Shown here: positions 36,135-44,596 of the stretch, piece after piece
How positions within the stretch are numbered: the stretch's first letter is position 1
Layout: each line of letters starts with the position of its first letter
Assembly (NCBI GenBank): GCA_021413965.1
Contig: JAIOPI010000014.1
Span: forward strand, 248,001 to 312,000
DNA length: 64,000 nucleotides
DNA from: Lentisphaerota bacterium
Lineage (GTDB): Bacteria > Verrucomicrobiota > Kiritimatiellia > UBA8416 > JAIOPI01
Reading direction: 5' to 3'
Notes under the pieces: model-generated
What the model was told of the DNA's origin: nothing
Database searches by the model: none
What the model saw: the letters and a program-made list of their open reading frames with translations, nothing else
Position numbers and translations under genes: made by a program

Positions 36135-38022
36135 ACGTGTCGTGCGGCGGGGTGACGGGCGTAATCCAGATGAAGCAGCCCGTCATCATCTCGTTGGTGG
36201 AATCCAGGCCGTAGACCACATCGCTCGCCGGGTCGGGATTGGCCGGGTTGTTGGTGCTGTTGTCGTACCAGCTGGTCGCGCGCAGGCGCATTCCAGGCTG
36301 GATGTCGATCGGCGCGCGCAGGACGTAGGAGTGCTGCCAGTTGAAATCGTAGACCGGCACGTTGAGCACCGTCGTGGTCCCGCCGGCACGGTCCACGAGG
36401 TCATACCGGTAGGCCTTGCCCCGGTAGTGCATGTGGGGTGCAAACGAGACCAGCTTCCCTGCCTGGGGAAATTCGTATTCCGCCTGAATCCGGTAGTTTG
36501 GCGCGCCCGCCGGGATGACAAAATCGATGGCGGACACCGTGGTCATCCGGGCTTCGTCCGTGGGCGGCTGGCGGGCGAGGACAAGCCCGATCCGCGTGCG
36601 GTCGACGGATGGCACGCCTGTGGCGACGTAGTGCATCTGGACGCGCAGGCGCGATCCCGCCGGAATGCGCGCCGCGGTCCCCGGGGGGAATCGGTTGCCG
36701 TACGCGCCCGGCACGTAGACGGCGAAGTAGTTCTCGAAGCCGGGCGGGAGCCGGTGCGGTAGGAATTTGCGGAAACGGCGCCGCAGCATCTGGGACATCG
36801 TGGGCGGCGTATCGGGTTCGACCATCACCAGCGCATGGTGCACGTGCGGCACGGAGGTGGGCAGGATTTCAATGGCCTGCACCCAGGTATCCTGCTTGAA
36901 CGGCAGGGAGATCAGGCCGTTGTAATAGGGGACCAGGCCCTGGGCCGGGATGTCCCGGGCTTCGGGAAGTTCCACGACGACATCCGGCTGACCGATGCTC
37001 CAGCCGCCGGGAAATTCCGATGGCACGGGGGCCTCGCGCGGGTCGCCGGCGGGGGCGCCCGCGTCAACCCAGGCGAACACCTGTTCCTTCTCCCATGCGG
37101 AGAGGCTGGGATCGTTTGCCCAGGGGCCCGACCCGGGCTCGGCGGACCAGGGCGGCATGTAGCCGGTCGTGAGCACACGCCTGATCATCTTCCGGCGCTT
37201 GGCGACCGCCTCGTAGGACATCAACGAGAAGGGGCCCACGCCGCCGGGGTGGTGGCAGCGGACGCAGTGCTCCTGCACGATGCGGCTGATCTGATGGTAA
37301 TACGTTACGTTCGTGGCGGGCGTCGGCGGGGGCGGCTCCAGTTCGAGGACGCACCCCGGGGCCGAGGTGGCCTTGATCTTCACGACCTTGCGCTCGAGCA
37401 GTTCCGCCAGGGCGAGCTCGAGAAAGCGCTGCCGCGGCTGGGGAAGCGTGTACCCGATGCCGAACTGGTCATCGACGGCGCCGCGATAGCAGAGGGTGCG
37501 GGCCCGATCGATCAGAAAGACTTCCGCCGTGGTGTGGACGCCCAGGAGGCTCCCCAGGGCGCCCGTCGGATCCGGCACGTAGCGACCGCGAAACCCGAAG
37601 CGCCGGCGCTCGTCCTGCATGCTCTCCGGCGAATTGGGCGTGGCGCTGTTCACATACAGAAACGCGATGTTCTGCGTGGCGCAGGCGGCCTCGATCCGGG
37701 CCAGTGTCTGGCCATACTGGCGGGAGACGGGGCAGTCCACATCGCGCAGCGCAAGGACGACTCCGGTGTGATTGCTGTAGTCCGACAGGCGTCCTGAGTG
37801 CCGGTCCAGGTCTTCGAAGGCGAGGTCGGGCATGAGGCGGCCGACACCCTCGGGGATGGGGTCCACCGGGACGGCGCCCACGCGCAGCGGGCCGGGCGTG
37901 GCGGCGGGCTCGGGCGCCGGACGTCCGCAACCGGCCGCGAGCAGCAACCCGAGCAGGGGCCAGACGGGCCATGGCGGCGGTTGCCGTGCGGTCGGTTCTC
38001 GATTACAGAAAGCGTGCTTCAT
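36133..38022 (-). CDS. Lipoprotein with redoxin, c-type haem site and copper monooxygenase-like domains, 629 aa
   Basis: The start at 38022 gives a lipoprotein signal with lipobox LAAGC (Cys32). Residues ~60-205 form a thioredoxin/AhpC-like domain (DCPVSRQYGQ with Cys97, FLYVNSATPNSPESMQ). C253-V-R-C-H257 is a c-type haem-binding motif inside a cytochrome-like helical region (YMPPWSAEPG). The C-terminal ~300 residues resemble type II copper ascorbate-dependent monooxygenases (VPHVHHALVMVEP, FAPHMHYRGKAYRYDL). This fusion is known in Planctomycetota and Verrucomicrobiota, and its substrate is unknown. Outer-membrane periplasmic attachment is expected. No clear ribosome binding site is seen. 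Confidence 0.85.
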   Translation of the reverse strand: MKHAFCNREPTARQPPPWPVWPLLGLLLAAGCGRPAPEPAATPGPLRVGAVPVDPIPEGVGRLMPDLAFEDLDRHSGRLSDYSNHTGVVLALRDVDCPVSRQYGQTLARIEAACATQNIAFLYVNSATPNSPESMQDERRRFGFRGRYVPDPTGALGSLLGVHTTAEVFLIDRARTLCYRGAVDDQFGIGYTLPQPRQRFLELALAELLERKVVKIKATSAPGCVLELEPPPPTPATNVTYYHQISRIVQEHCVRCHHPGGVGPFSLMSYEAVAKRRKMIRRVLTTGYMPPWSAEPGSGPWANDPSLSAWEKEQVFAWVDAGAPAGDPREAPVPSEFPGGWSIGQPDVVVELPEARDIPAQGLVPYYNGLISLPFKQDTWVQAIEILPTSVPHVHHALVMVEPDTPPTMSQMLRRRFRKFLPHRLPPGFENYFAVYVPGAYGNRFPPGTAARIPAGSRLRVQMHYVATGVPSVDRTRIGLVLARQPPTDEARMTTVSAIDFVIPAGAPNYRIQAEYEFPQAGKLVSFAPHMHYRGKAYRYDLVDRAGGTTTVLNVPVYDFNWQHSYVLRAPIDIQPGMRLRATSWYDNSTNNPANPDPASDVVYGLDSTNEMMTGCFIWITPVTPPHDT

Positions 38023-38199
38023 AGCAAGCGAGCGACACAAGGGCTGGTGCCTTCGCGATTCCAGACCTACACATGACGGGACGTGGATTGCCTGACGGTG
38101 CGAACGCAAGCCCGGTGGGCTGCGTCTGCACCGCGCGTTTTCGGCTCAGGGAGCATGCGGGAATCCCGTTGGACGGTCAAGACCGGGCGCCCGGCCCGA

Positions 38200-38225
38200 G
38201 CCGTTTGTGCCGCGGCGCAAACGGC
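38200..38225. promoter_or_regulatory. 26-bp near-perfect palindrome upstream of the ACP gene
   Basis: GCCGTTTG at 38200-38207 pairs with CAAACGGC at 38218-38225, and the centre is also symmetric apart from one mismatched pair. It is the main structure in the 336-bp divergent region 38023-38358. A TTGACA (38246-38251) follows, with only a weak -10 (CACACT, 38269-38274). An operator for the biosynthetic cluster is the simplest reading. Confidence 0.5.
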
Positions 38226-38358
38226 GCTTTCATGCATGGCCGGCTTTGACACAACCGTGGCGTTTCTTCACACTGTCCCCACGCAGGCGCGCATTCCGGG
38301 GGGCGCGCCGGCGGTTTACCCGCACCGACCGAAACGCGTCGCCGCACGGATCATCGCC

Positions 38359-38628
38359 ATGCATGACACATCGGACATCGAGCAGACCATCAAGTCCTAC
38401 ATCTTGAAGGAGTTTCTTCCCGGCGAAGATGCCACGCTGCTCACGAGCACGACCTCCGTGGTGTCGTCGGGCGTGCTGGATTCCATTGCCACACTCCGGC
38501 TCGTCGGCTTCCTCGAACATGAGTTTCACATCGAATTCGAGGCGCACGACATTGACCCGGAACACTTCGACACCATCGCACGCATCGCCCGGCTCGTCGT
38601 GTCCAAGCAAGGGGGCGCGCACGCGTGA
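38359..38628 (+). CDS. Acyl carrier protein, 89 aa
   Basis: The length and helix pattern are those of an ACP. The phosphopantetheine site is Ser42 in SGVLDSIATLRLV, followed by FLEHEFHIEFEAHDIDPEHF (helix II to III). It is not the housekeeping AcpP (no DSLD core and a divergent N-terminus). It starts the biosynthetic operon, and its stop overlaps the GTG start of the methyltransferase. Being 1.1 kb upstream of the ligase-chorismate lyase fusion, it is the likely acceptor of the activated aryl or acyl group. Confidence 0.88.
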   Translation: MHDTSDIEQTIKSYILKEFLPGEDATLLTSTTSVVSSGVLDSIATLRLVGFLEHEFHIEFEAHDIDPEHFDTIARIARLVVSKQGGAHA

Positions 38629-39704
38629 CCGAGCCCTGCCACAATCCCGCCGCGGGGGAGCGCGCGGCCCGGCCGGCAGGCGCCGGCCCGGGTCCCAGCG
38701 GCCCGGACCTCGCGCCGGAGACGCGCATGCTTCAACTGGCGTCGGGTCATCTCGCCGCCCAGGCCATTCACGTCTTTGCTTCTCTCGGCCTGGCCGACAT
38801 CCTCCGCGAGGGCGACCGGGACGCCGCGGAACTCGCGCGCCTCACGGCGTGCCACCCCGCGAACCTGCACCGGGTACTCCGATTTCTGACCACCATCGGC
38901 GTCGTCACGGAGATTGAATCCTCCCGATTCGCCCTGGCGCCGCTGGGACAGACGCTGTGCCGCCGCCCGCTTTCGGTCATCCGCGACAACACCCTCCTGG
39001 TGGCGTCCCACTATTACTGGGATGCCATCGGCGCGATGCTCCACACCGTCCAGACCGGCGATAATGCCTTCCAGCATGTGCACGGCCAGAGTTTCTTCGA
39101 CCATCTGGCCAGCCACTCCGCCGACGCTGACGTGTTTCATGCGGCCATGACCTCGTCGTCGCGGATGGGCGTCGGGGCCATCCTGGCCAGCTATGACTTC
39201 TCCGCTTTCCGGCAAATCGTGGATGTGGCCGGGGGGCAGGGGGCCTTGCTCACCGGGATCCTGAGGAAACACCCGGCCACCCGGGGGATTCTCTACGATG
39301 CGGCGGGCGCGCAGGCCCCGGGCGCCGTGGACGCCACGGTGGCGGACCGGTTGTCCCGCGTGAGCGGGGACTTCTTTGATCATGTCCCCGGCGGCGGGGA
39401 CGCGTATCTCCTCCGGAGAATCCTGCACGATTGGGATGACGACAAGGCGGTGGCCATCCTGCGGCAATGCCGGAAGGCGATGGCCCCCGAGGGCAAGCTG
39501 CTGATCATGGAACTGGCCGCCCCGGAAACCGCCCAGGCGGGGAATGACTGGGCGGCGATGGATGTCCTGATGATGCTCATGTTGAACGGGCGCGAGCGCA
39601 CGGCCGCCGATTTCGAAGCCCTGCTGTCGGCCGCCGGTTTCCGTCTTGCCCGCATCGTTCCGACGCGTTCCCCCTACTGGATCATCGAGTCGGTTCCGGT
39701 ATGA
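38625..39704 (+). CDS. SAM-dependent O-methyltransferase, 359 aa
   Basis: The protein belongs to the plant/fungal-type small-molecule O-methyltransferase family. The N-terminal dimerisation winged helix reads LASGHLAAQAIHVFASLGLA and ANLHRVLRFLTTIGVV. The SAM-binding motif is IVDVAGGQGALL, and LLRRILHDWDDDKAVAIL contains the catalytic His region. Such enzymes methylate phenolic hydroxyls. A GTG start at 38625 overlaps the ACP stop. The ligase start overlaps its own stop. A phenolic substrate made by the neighbouring fused enzyme is a reasonable inference. Confidence 0.9.
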   Translation: MTEPCHNPAAGERAARPAGAGPGPSGPDLAPETRMLQLASGHLAAQAIHVFASLGLADILREGDRDAAELARLTACHPANLHRVLRFLTTIGVVTEIESSRFALAPLGQTLCRRPLSVIRDNTLLVASHYYWDAIGAMLHTVQTGDNAFQHVHGQSFFDHLASHSADADVFHAAMTSSSRMGVGAILASYDFSAFRQIVDVAGGQGALLTGILRKHPATRGILYDAAGAQAPGAVDATVADRLSRVSGDFFDHVPGGGDAYLLRRILHDWDDDKAVAILRQCRKAMAPEGKLLIMELAAPETAQAGNDWAAMDVLMMLMLNGRERTAADFEALLSAAGFRLARIVPTRSPYWIIESVPV

Positions 39705-41803
39705 TCGCCACGCTTTTCCAACGGCTCGCGTCCGTGGCCGAACACATGCCGGACAAAGCCGCCGTCATCAGCGGGGGGGCGACGCTTACCTACGGCACCC
39801 TGGTGCAGCGCGCGGACGAGTTTGGCCGGCACCTCTGCGACGCCGGTGTCGCCCCCGGGGATCGCGTGGCCGTCATCCTGCCCAACGGCCCGGAGTTCGT
39901 GATTGCCGCGTTTGCCATCTGGAAGCATGGCGCCATATTGCTTCCCCTGCACGTCCGTTTCCAGGAGGACGAGCTGCTCAAGTACGTGGTCGATCGCAGC
40001 GTGCGGGCGATCATCGCCAGCCCGCGCATGAGTCCGGTTGTGCAATCGATCCAGGAGAAAGCGGCCTGGGTTGCGCACGCCTGGCTGTGCCCGTCCGACG
40101 GTGGCGCGTGGACCTATCACGGCGGGCATCAGTCCCCGGCCCAGGCCCGGTCCGACCGTGCCCGGCCATCCGAGCCCACGCCCGCGTGGCCCGCCCTGAC
40201 CCAATATTCCACCGGCTCCACGGGGTTCTCGAAGCGCGTGACCCGCACGCACGCGCAGCTCATCAGCGAGGTCAGCGCCATTGCGGAAACGCTGCCCATC
40301 ACGGCGGCGGATCGCGTGCTGGGGGTGGCTCCGTTCTTTCACAACTACGGATTGATGAACGCCGTGCTCGCCAGCGCGCTGTCGGGCGCGACGCTGTACG
40401 CCATGGACAATTTCTTCCCGCGGGATGTCGCCCGGCTGATTGAACAGGAGACGATCACGGGCTTTCCCGCCGTGCCGTTCATGTGCCAGCTGCTCGCCGA
40501 GTTGCGCGACCCGCCGGATTTCTCCAGCCTGCGCTATCTCACGTCTGCCGGCGCGCCGCTATCCAGACAGACCGCGGACGCCTTCCGGGCGGCATACCGG
40601 ATCGATATCCGCCAGCTGTATGGCACGACCGAAACCGGCGTGATCTCCATGGCGCCCCGGCCCGCCGCTGACGCGCCTGATCTGTCCGTGGGCTTTCCCA
40701 TTCCCGGGGTGACGGTGCGCATTGTCGATGACGGCTACCACGCCGTGCCCGACGGGGGCGACGGCCAGGTGGCGGTCATCAGCGACCATGCCGCCTCCCG
40801 CTACGACTCGCTGGAGGGAAAAGGCGAGTCTCATTTCAAGGATGGCATCTTCTACCCGGGCGATCTTGGCCGGATAGACGCCACCGGCCGGCTCGTGCTC
40901 GGCGGGCGCAAGCGGCAGTTCATCAACGTCGCCGGCAACAAGGTCGATCCCACCGATGTGGAGACGGCCCTGATGGGCATTCCCGGCGTCACCGAGGCCG
41001 TGGTCGTCGGCGTCCCCGATGGCGCCGCCGACGAGAAGATCAAGGCGGTCCTTGTCACGGGGGCTCCCTGCACCCGCCAGATGATCCTCGACCACTGCGC
41101 CTTGAAGCTGGCGGACTTCAAGCGCCCGCGCGTGATCGAGTTCCGCAAGGAGATCCCGAAGAGCCCGCTGGGCAAGATTCTGCGCAAGTACCTGATCGAC
41201 GAGCAGGATGACGCCAAGGCCGCGTACGTCTTCGATCCGCGCTCGGGGTTCGGCGCCGCCCCGGCGGGTGACGCGGCGGGCAAGGCCCCTTGCGACCTGG
41301 CGGCGATCCCGCCCTTTCTACGCGTCCTGCTGGTGACGGATGGCACGGTGACGAAGACGCTTGAGGCCTACTTCTGGGAGCCCATCGAGGTCGAACTCCT
41401 GCTTCACACCCGCATGTCGAGCGACCAAACTTATCCGGCCATTGACGTGAAGGCGGGCGATGCGGTCGTCATGCGGCGAGCCATTCTGCGCGGGCGGCTG
41501 ACCGGTTCGGCTTATGCTTATGCCGAAACCATCCTGACCTGCGATGGGGTTTCGGCCGACCTGCTGCGCAGCATGGTGGACGGGCGCATGGGGATTGGCG
41601 AGCTTCTGCGCGAGCGCCGGCTGGAAACGTATCGCGAACTCGTGCGACTGGAGCGCCAGCCAGCGGGCGAGTGCGCGGTTCACCTGGGGGTCGAGCCGGA
41701 GGCGAACGTCATGCGGCGCACCTACACGATCTGCCTTGAGCGGCGCCCCGTAATACAAGTTGAGGAACGGTTCCCGGAGTCCCGGTTCCAGTTCCTGCAG
41801 TGA
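39701..41803 (+). CDS. AMP-ligase fused to a chorismate pyruvate-lyase-like domain, 700 aa
   Basis: Residues 1-~500 are an adenylate-forming ligase: YSTGSTGFSKRVTRTH (169-184), YGTTETGVIS, GDLGRIDATGRLVLGGRKRQ, and Lys492 in SPLGKILRKYL. Residues ~535-700 match the DUF98/Rv2949c-type chorismate lyase: FLRVLLVTDGTVTKTLEA, VVMRRAILRG, AYAYAETIL, a LETYREL segment, and RRPVIQVEERFPES near the end. Chorismate lyases of this type make 4-hydroxybenzoate and pyruvate. The fused ligase could then adenylate that acid and pass it to the ACP. The gene overlaps the methyltransferase by 4 nt. The assignment of domains is confident; substrate coupling is inferred. Confidence 0.87.
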   Translation: MIATLFQRLASVAEHMPDKAAVISGGATLTYGTLVQRADEFGRHLCDAGVAPGDRVAVILPNGPEFVIAAFAIWKHGAILLPLHVRFQEDELLKYVVDRSVRAIIASPRMSPVVQSIQEKAAWVAHAWLCPSDGGAWTYHGGHQSPAQARSDRARPSEPTPAWPALTQYSTGSTGFSKRVTRTHAQLISEVSAIAETLPITAADRVLGVAPFFHNYGLMNAVLASALSGATLYAMDNFFPRDVARLIEQETITGFPAVPFMCQLLAELRDPPDFSSLRYLTSAGAPLSRQTADAFRAAYRIDIRQLYGTTETGVISMAPRPAADAPDLSVGFPIPGVTVRIVDDGYHAVPDGGDGQVAVISDHAASRYDSLEGKGESHFKDGIFYPGDLGRIDATGRLVLGGRKRQFINVAGNKVDPTDVETALMGIPGVTEAVVVGVPDGAADEKIKAVLVTGAPCTRQMILDHCALKLADFKRPRVIEFRKEIPKSPLGKILRKYLIDEQDDAKAAYVFDPRSGFGAAPAGDAAGKAPCDLAAIPPFLRVLLVTDGTVTKTLEAYFWEPIEVELLLHTRMSSDQTYPAIDVKAGDAVVMRRAILRGRLTGSAYAYAETILTCDGVSADLLRSMVDGRMGIGELLRERRLETYRELVRLERQPAGECAVHLGVEPEANVMRRTYTICLERRPVIQVEERFPESRFQFLQ

Positions 41804-41842
41804 GTGCCGCATCAGGACCCGTGCGCGGGGTGTGTGGGAATC

Positions 41843-44551
41843 ATGGAACCAGGTTCGACGAACGTGGCGGACGAACAGTGGCGTGTTGCCCCGCACCGTG
41901 CGGGCGGGGACGCGGAGAATCCCGCGCCGCGCGTTCAGCCTGACCCCGGCGGACGGCAGCCCCGTCGCTCGTCCCGGCCATTCGCCCTGGCCCTGATCGT
42001 TTTGCAGCTGCTCATGGTGACGCTGGTCCTGCATGAGGCGGACATGCAGACCAGCGCGTTCCGGCGCGTGGTCTGGCTGGCCCTGGCGGGGTTTGCGATC
42101 AACCACGGCATGCCGGCGCGGTGGCGGCTGCGGTTCTTTGCCGCATTGTGCGTGGCGGCGGTGATCATGGTCATGGGCGGGGCCCCGGGGACGTTCTGGG
42201 CGCCGGCCCTGGCGCTGCCCCGGGCGGGCCTGTTCTTTGGCGTGATGGGGGTCGCGGCAGTCCTCTGCCGGTTGCCGATTGGATTCTGGAAGAAGGCCGC
42301 GTGGCTGGCGGTGGTGGGTGGTGCGGTTGCCGTCGCTCGCGCCGGCCTGGTGGAGACGGGGCCGCTGGCCATGGTCTGGCTGGTGATCCCGGCCGTCTTC
42401 ATGTTCCGGATCATGGTTTACCTTTACGATGCGGCCACGGGCAGCCAGCGGCCGGGCTGGGCGCAGACCGTCTCCTACTTCACGCTGCTGACCAACCCCT
42501 GCGCGCTGCTGTTTCCGGTGGTCGATTTCCGCACGTTCTGCCGGACGCACTACAACGAGGAAGCGCTCGCGATCTACCAGCGCGGGGTGACCTGGATGGT
42601 GCGCGGCCTGTCGCACCTGCTGGTGTACCGACTCGTGGATCAACTCTGGGCGCTGCGGGCGGAGGACGTCGCCAGCGGGCGCGACCTGATCCAGTACGTG
42701 ATCGCCAATGCGTTCCTGTACGTGAAGGTGTCCGGGGAATTCAACCTGATGATCGGGATGCTGCTGCTCTTCGGCTTCAACCTGCCCGAGACGAACCGCC
42801 GCTATTTCCTCGCCGCCAGCTTCACGGATTACTGGCGCCGGGTGAACGTCTACTGGAAAGACTTCATCATGAAGCTTTTCTATTACCCGGCGTACTTCCG
42901 TTTCAAGGCCTTGGGACCGACCTGGGCGCTGGTGCTGGCCACCCTGTGGAGCTTCCTGGCGACCTGGGCGCTGCACCTCTACCAGACATGGTGGATCAAG
43001 GGCCGCGCCACGCTGACGCTGCCGGACATCCTCTTCTGGACGATCCTGGCGCTGCTGGTGATGGCGAATGCGCTGTGGGAGATGAAGCGGGGGCGCCAGC
43101 GGACGCTGTCGGCCGGATACAGGATGCGGGAGGCGGCGGCGCGGCTGATCAAGACGGCGGCGACGTTCACCGTGATCAGCGTGCTGTGGTCGTTGTGGAG
43201 CGCGCCGAGTGTGGGCGTGTGGCTGCACATCTGGAGCCTCGCGGACGGGCAGACGCTTGCGTGGGGGGCGGCGATGCTGGCGGTGATCATGGGCGCGACG
43301 TTCGTGATGGAGGTGATGCCGACGTGGCGCCGGCCGGCCGCGCCGGGGCTGGCCACGGCCGACTACCCGGGCTCGGCGCGCTTTCGATGGGAGGCGGCGC
43401 GGGGGGCGGGCCTGGTGGCGGTGATGGGCGTCGTGATGTCGCCGATGGTGCAGTCGCGCCTGGAGACGCCGGCGGGCCAACCGTGGCGCGACGCGCTGGC
43501 GGTGGGGGACCGGGTGTCGCACAACCGGCTGCGCGTGGAGATTGGCGCGGTGGATGACGGGCGGGGCTATTACGAGAGCCTGACGGCGGAGGATCGCATC
43601 GGGACCCAGTACGAGGAAACCATCCGTCGTGCGGCGGTTCCGTATCGCTACGTCGGGCCGACGCAACTGCGCAAAGTCCGGGATTACCGGTACGAAGAGT
43701 GGATTCCCGACACGGACTCGGAGGCGTACGGGGGGCGGTTCCGGACGAATCGGTGGGGCATGCGCGACCGCGACTACGAACTGGCCAAGGCGCCGGGGAC
43801 GTTCCGGATCGCGATGTTCGGATCCTCCAACGTGGCCGGCTATGGGCTGGCAGCGGGCGAGATGTTTGAACCGGCGGTGGAAGCGCGGTTGAACCGGGAG
43901 CACGGGGACCTGGCGACCTTCGAGGTATTGAACTTCGCGGTGAACGGATATGGCCCGATGGCGAACCTGGCGCTGTTACGCACCCGGGTCCCGGCCTTCC
44001 GTCCGGACATGGTGTTGTACGTGGCGCATTATACGGATTACAGCTGGACGGCCCGCGATCCGGTGCGGTTGCTCCGGGCGGGCGTGCCGTTGGTCGACGA
44101 TTACGTGAAGGAAGCGCTGGCCAGGGTGCGCGTGGGGCCGCGGACGCACCAGGCGCTGGGATCGGCACGCCTGCTTCCGGAGGTGCCGCGGATGCTCCCG
44201 CGCCTGTACCGGGACTTCGTGGAGGAGGCCCGCGCCATCGGTGCCGTGCCGGTCTATGTCTTTCTCGACGTTCCCGTTCCCCGGGAGCGAACCATGGACC
44301 GGTCCGTCGTCAAGACGCTGATGGACTACGCGAGAGGCGCGGGATTCGTCGTGGTGGACCTGTCCACCCTTTACGCGGGCCTGGATCCGGAAGCGCTGAT
44401 GCTGAACGAGGGCTACCGGCATGGGAATGCGCGGGCCAACGCCATCATCGCCGAGGCCCTGTACCGGCACCTGACGACCGATGCGGACGTTGCCCTGCTG
44501 GATCGCGCGCGACACGTAGGAGCGCCGGGAGCGTCCACAAACTCGCCTTGA
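41843..44551 (+). CDS. MBOAT-family acyltransferase fused to SGNH hydrolase domain, 902 aa
   Basis: The ATG at 41843 is chosen over a GTG directly after the ligase stop (41804) because GTGGGAATC precedes it; the GTG is possible. About 10 transmembrane helices span residues ~35-490, with the MBOAT signature in which a conserved His (His378 in ATWALHLYQTWW) follows FTDYWRRVNVYWKDF and KLFYYPAYFRF. The C-terminal ~250 residues are an SGNH/GDSL hydrolase (RIAMFGSSNVAGYG with Ser662, AVNGYGPMANLALL). MBOAT-SGNH pairs move acyl groups, often acetyl, onto exported sugars or lipids. The gene lies between the two ligases. Confidence 0.85.
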   Translation: MEPGSTNVADEQWRVAPHRAGGDAENPAPRVQPDPGGRQPRRSSRPFALALIVLQLLMVTLVLHEADMQTSAFRRVVWLALAGFAINHGMPARWRLRFFAALCVAAVIMVMGGAPGTFWAPALALPRAGLFFGVMGVAAVLCRLPIGFWKKAAWLAVVGGAVAVARAGLVETGPLAMVWLVIPAVFMFRIMVYLYDAATGSQRPGWAQTVSYFTLLTNPCALLFPVVDFRTFCRTHYNEEALAIYQRGVTWMVRGLSHLLVYRLVDQLWALRAEDVASGRDLIQYVIANAFLYVKVSGEFNLMIGMLLLFGFNLPETNRRYFLAASFTDYWRRVNVYWKDFIMKLFYYPAYFRFKALGPTWALVLATLWSFLATWALHLYQTWWIKGRATLTLPDILFWTILALLVMANALWEMKRGRQRTLSAGYRMREAAARLIKTAATFTVISVLWSLWSAPSVGVWLHIWSLADGQTLAWGAAMLAVIMGATFVMEVMPTWRRPAAPGLATADYPGSARFRWEAARGAGLVAVMGVVMSPMVQSRLETPAGQPWRDALAVGDRVSHNRLRVEIGAVDDGRGYYESLTAEDRIGTQYEETIRRAAVPYRYVGPTQLRKVRDYRYEEWIPDTDSEAYGGRFRTNRWGMRDRDYELAKAPGTFRIAMFGSSNVAGYGLAAGEMFEPAVEARLNREHGDLATFEVLNFAVNGYGPMANLALLRTRVPAFRPDMVLYVAHYTDYSWTARDPVRLLRAGVPLVDDYVKEALARVRVGPRTHQALGSARLLPEVPRMLPRLYRDFVEEARAIGAVPVYVFLDVPVPRERTMDRSVVKTLMDYARGAGFVVVDLSTLYAGLDPEALMLNEGYRHGNARANAIIAEALYRHLTTDADVALLDRARHVGAPGASTNSP

Positions 44552-44596
44552 GCAGGTCCCGGGTCGAGGGGCGCGTCGTGGCCGGGCGACGGATGC

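Noticed and set aside
41318..43903. A long minus-strand open frame opposite the ligase and MBOAT genes
   Set aside because: The sequence is low-complexity His/Arg/Pro-rich and overlaps two well-supported genes; it is a by-product of high GC in third codon positions.
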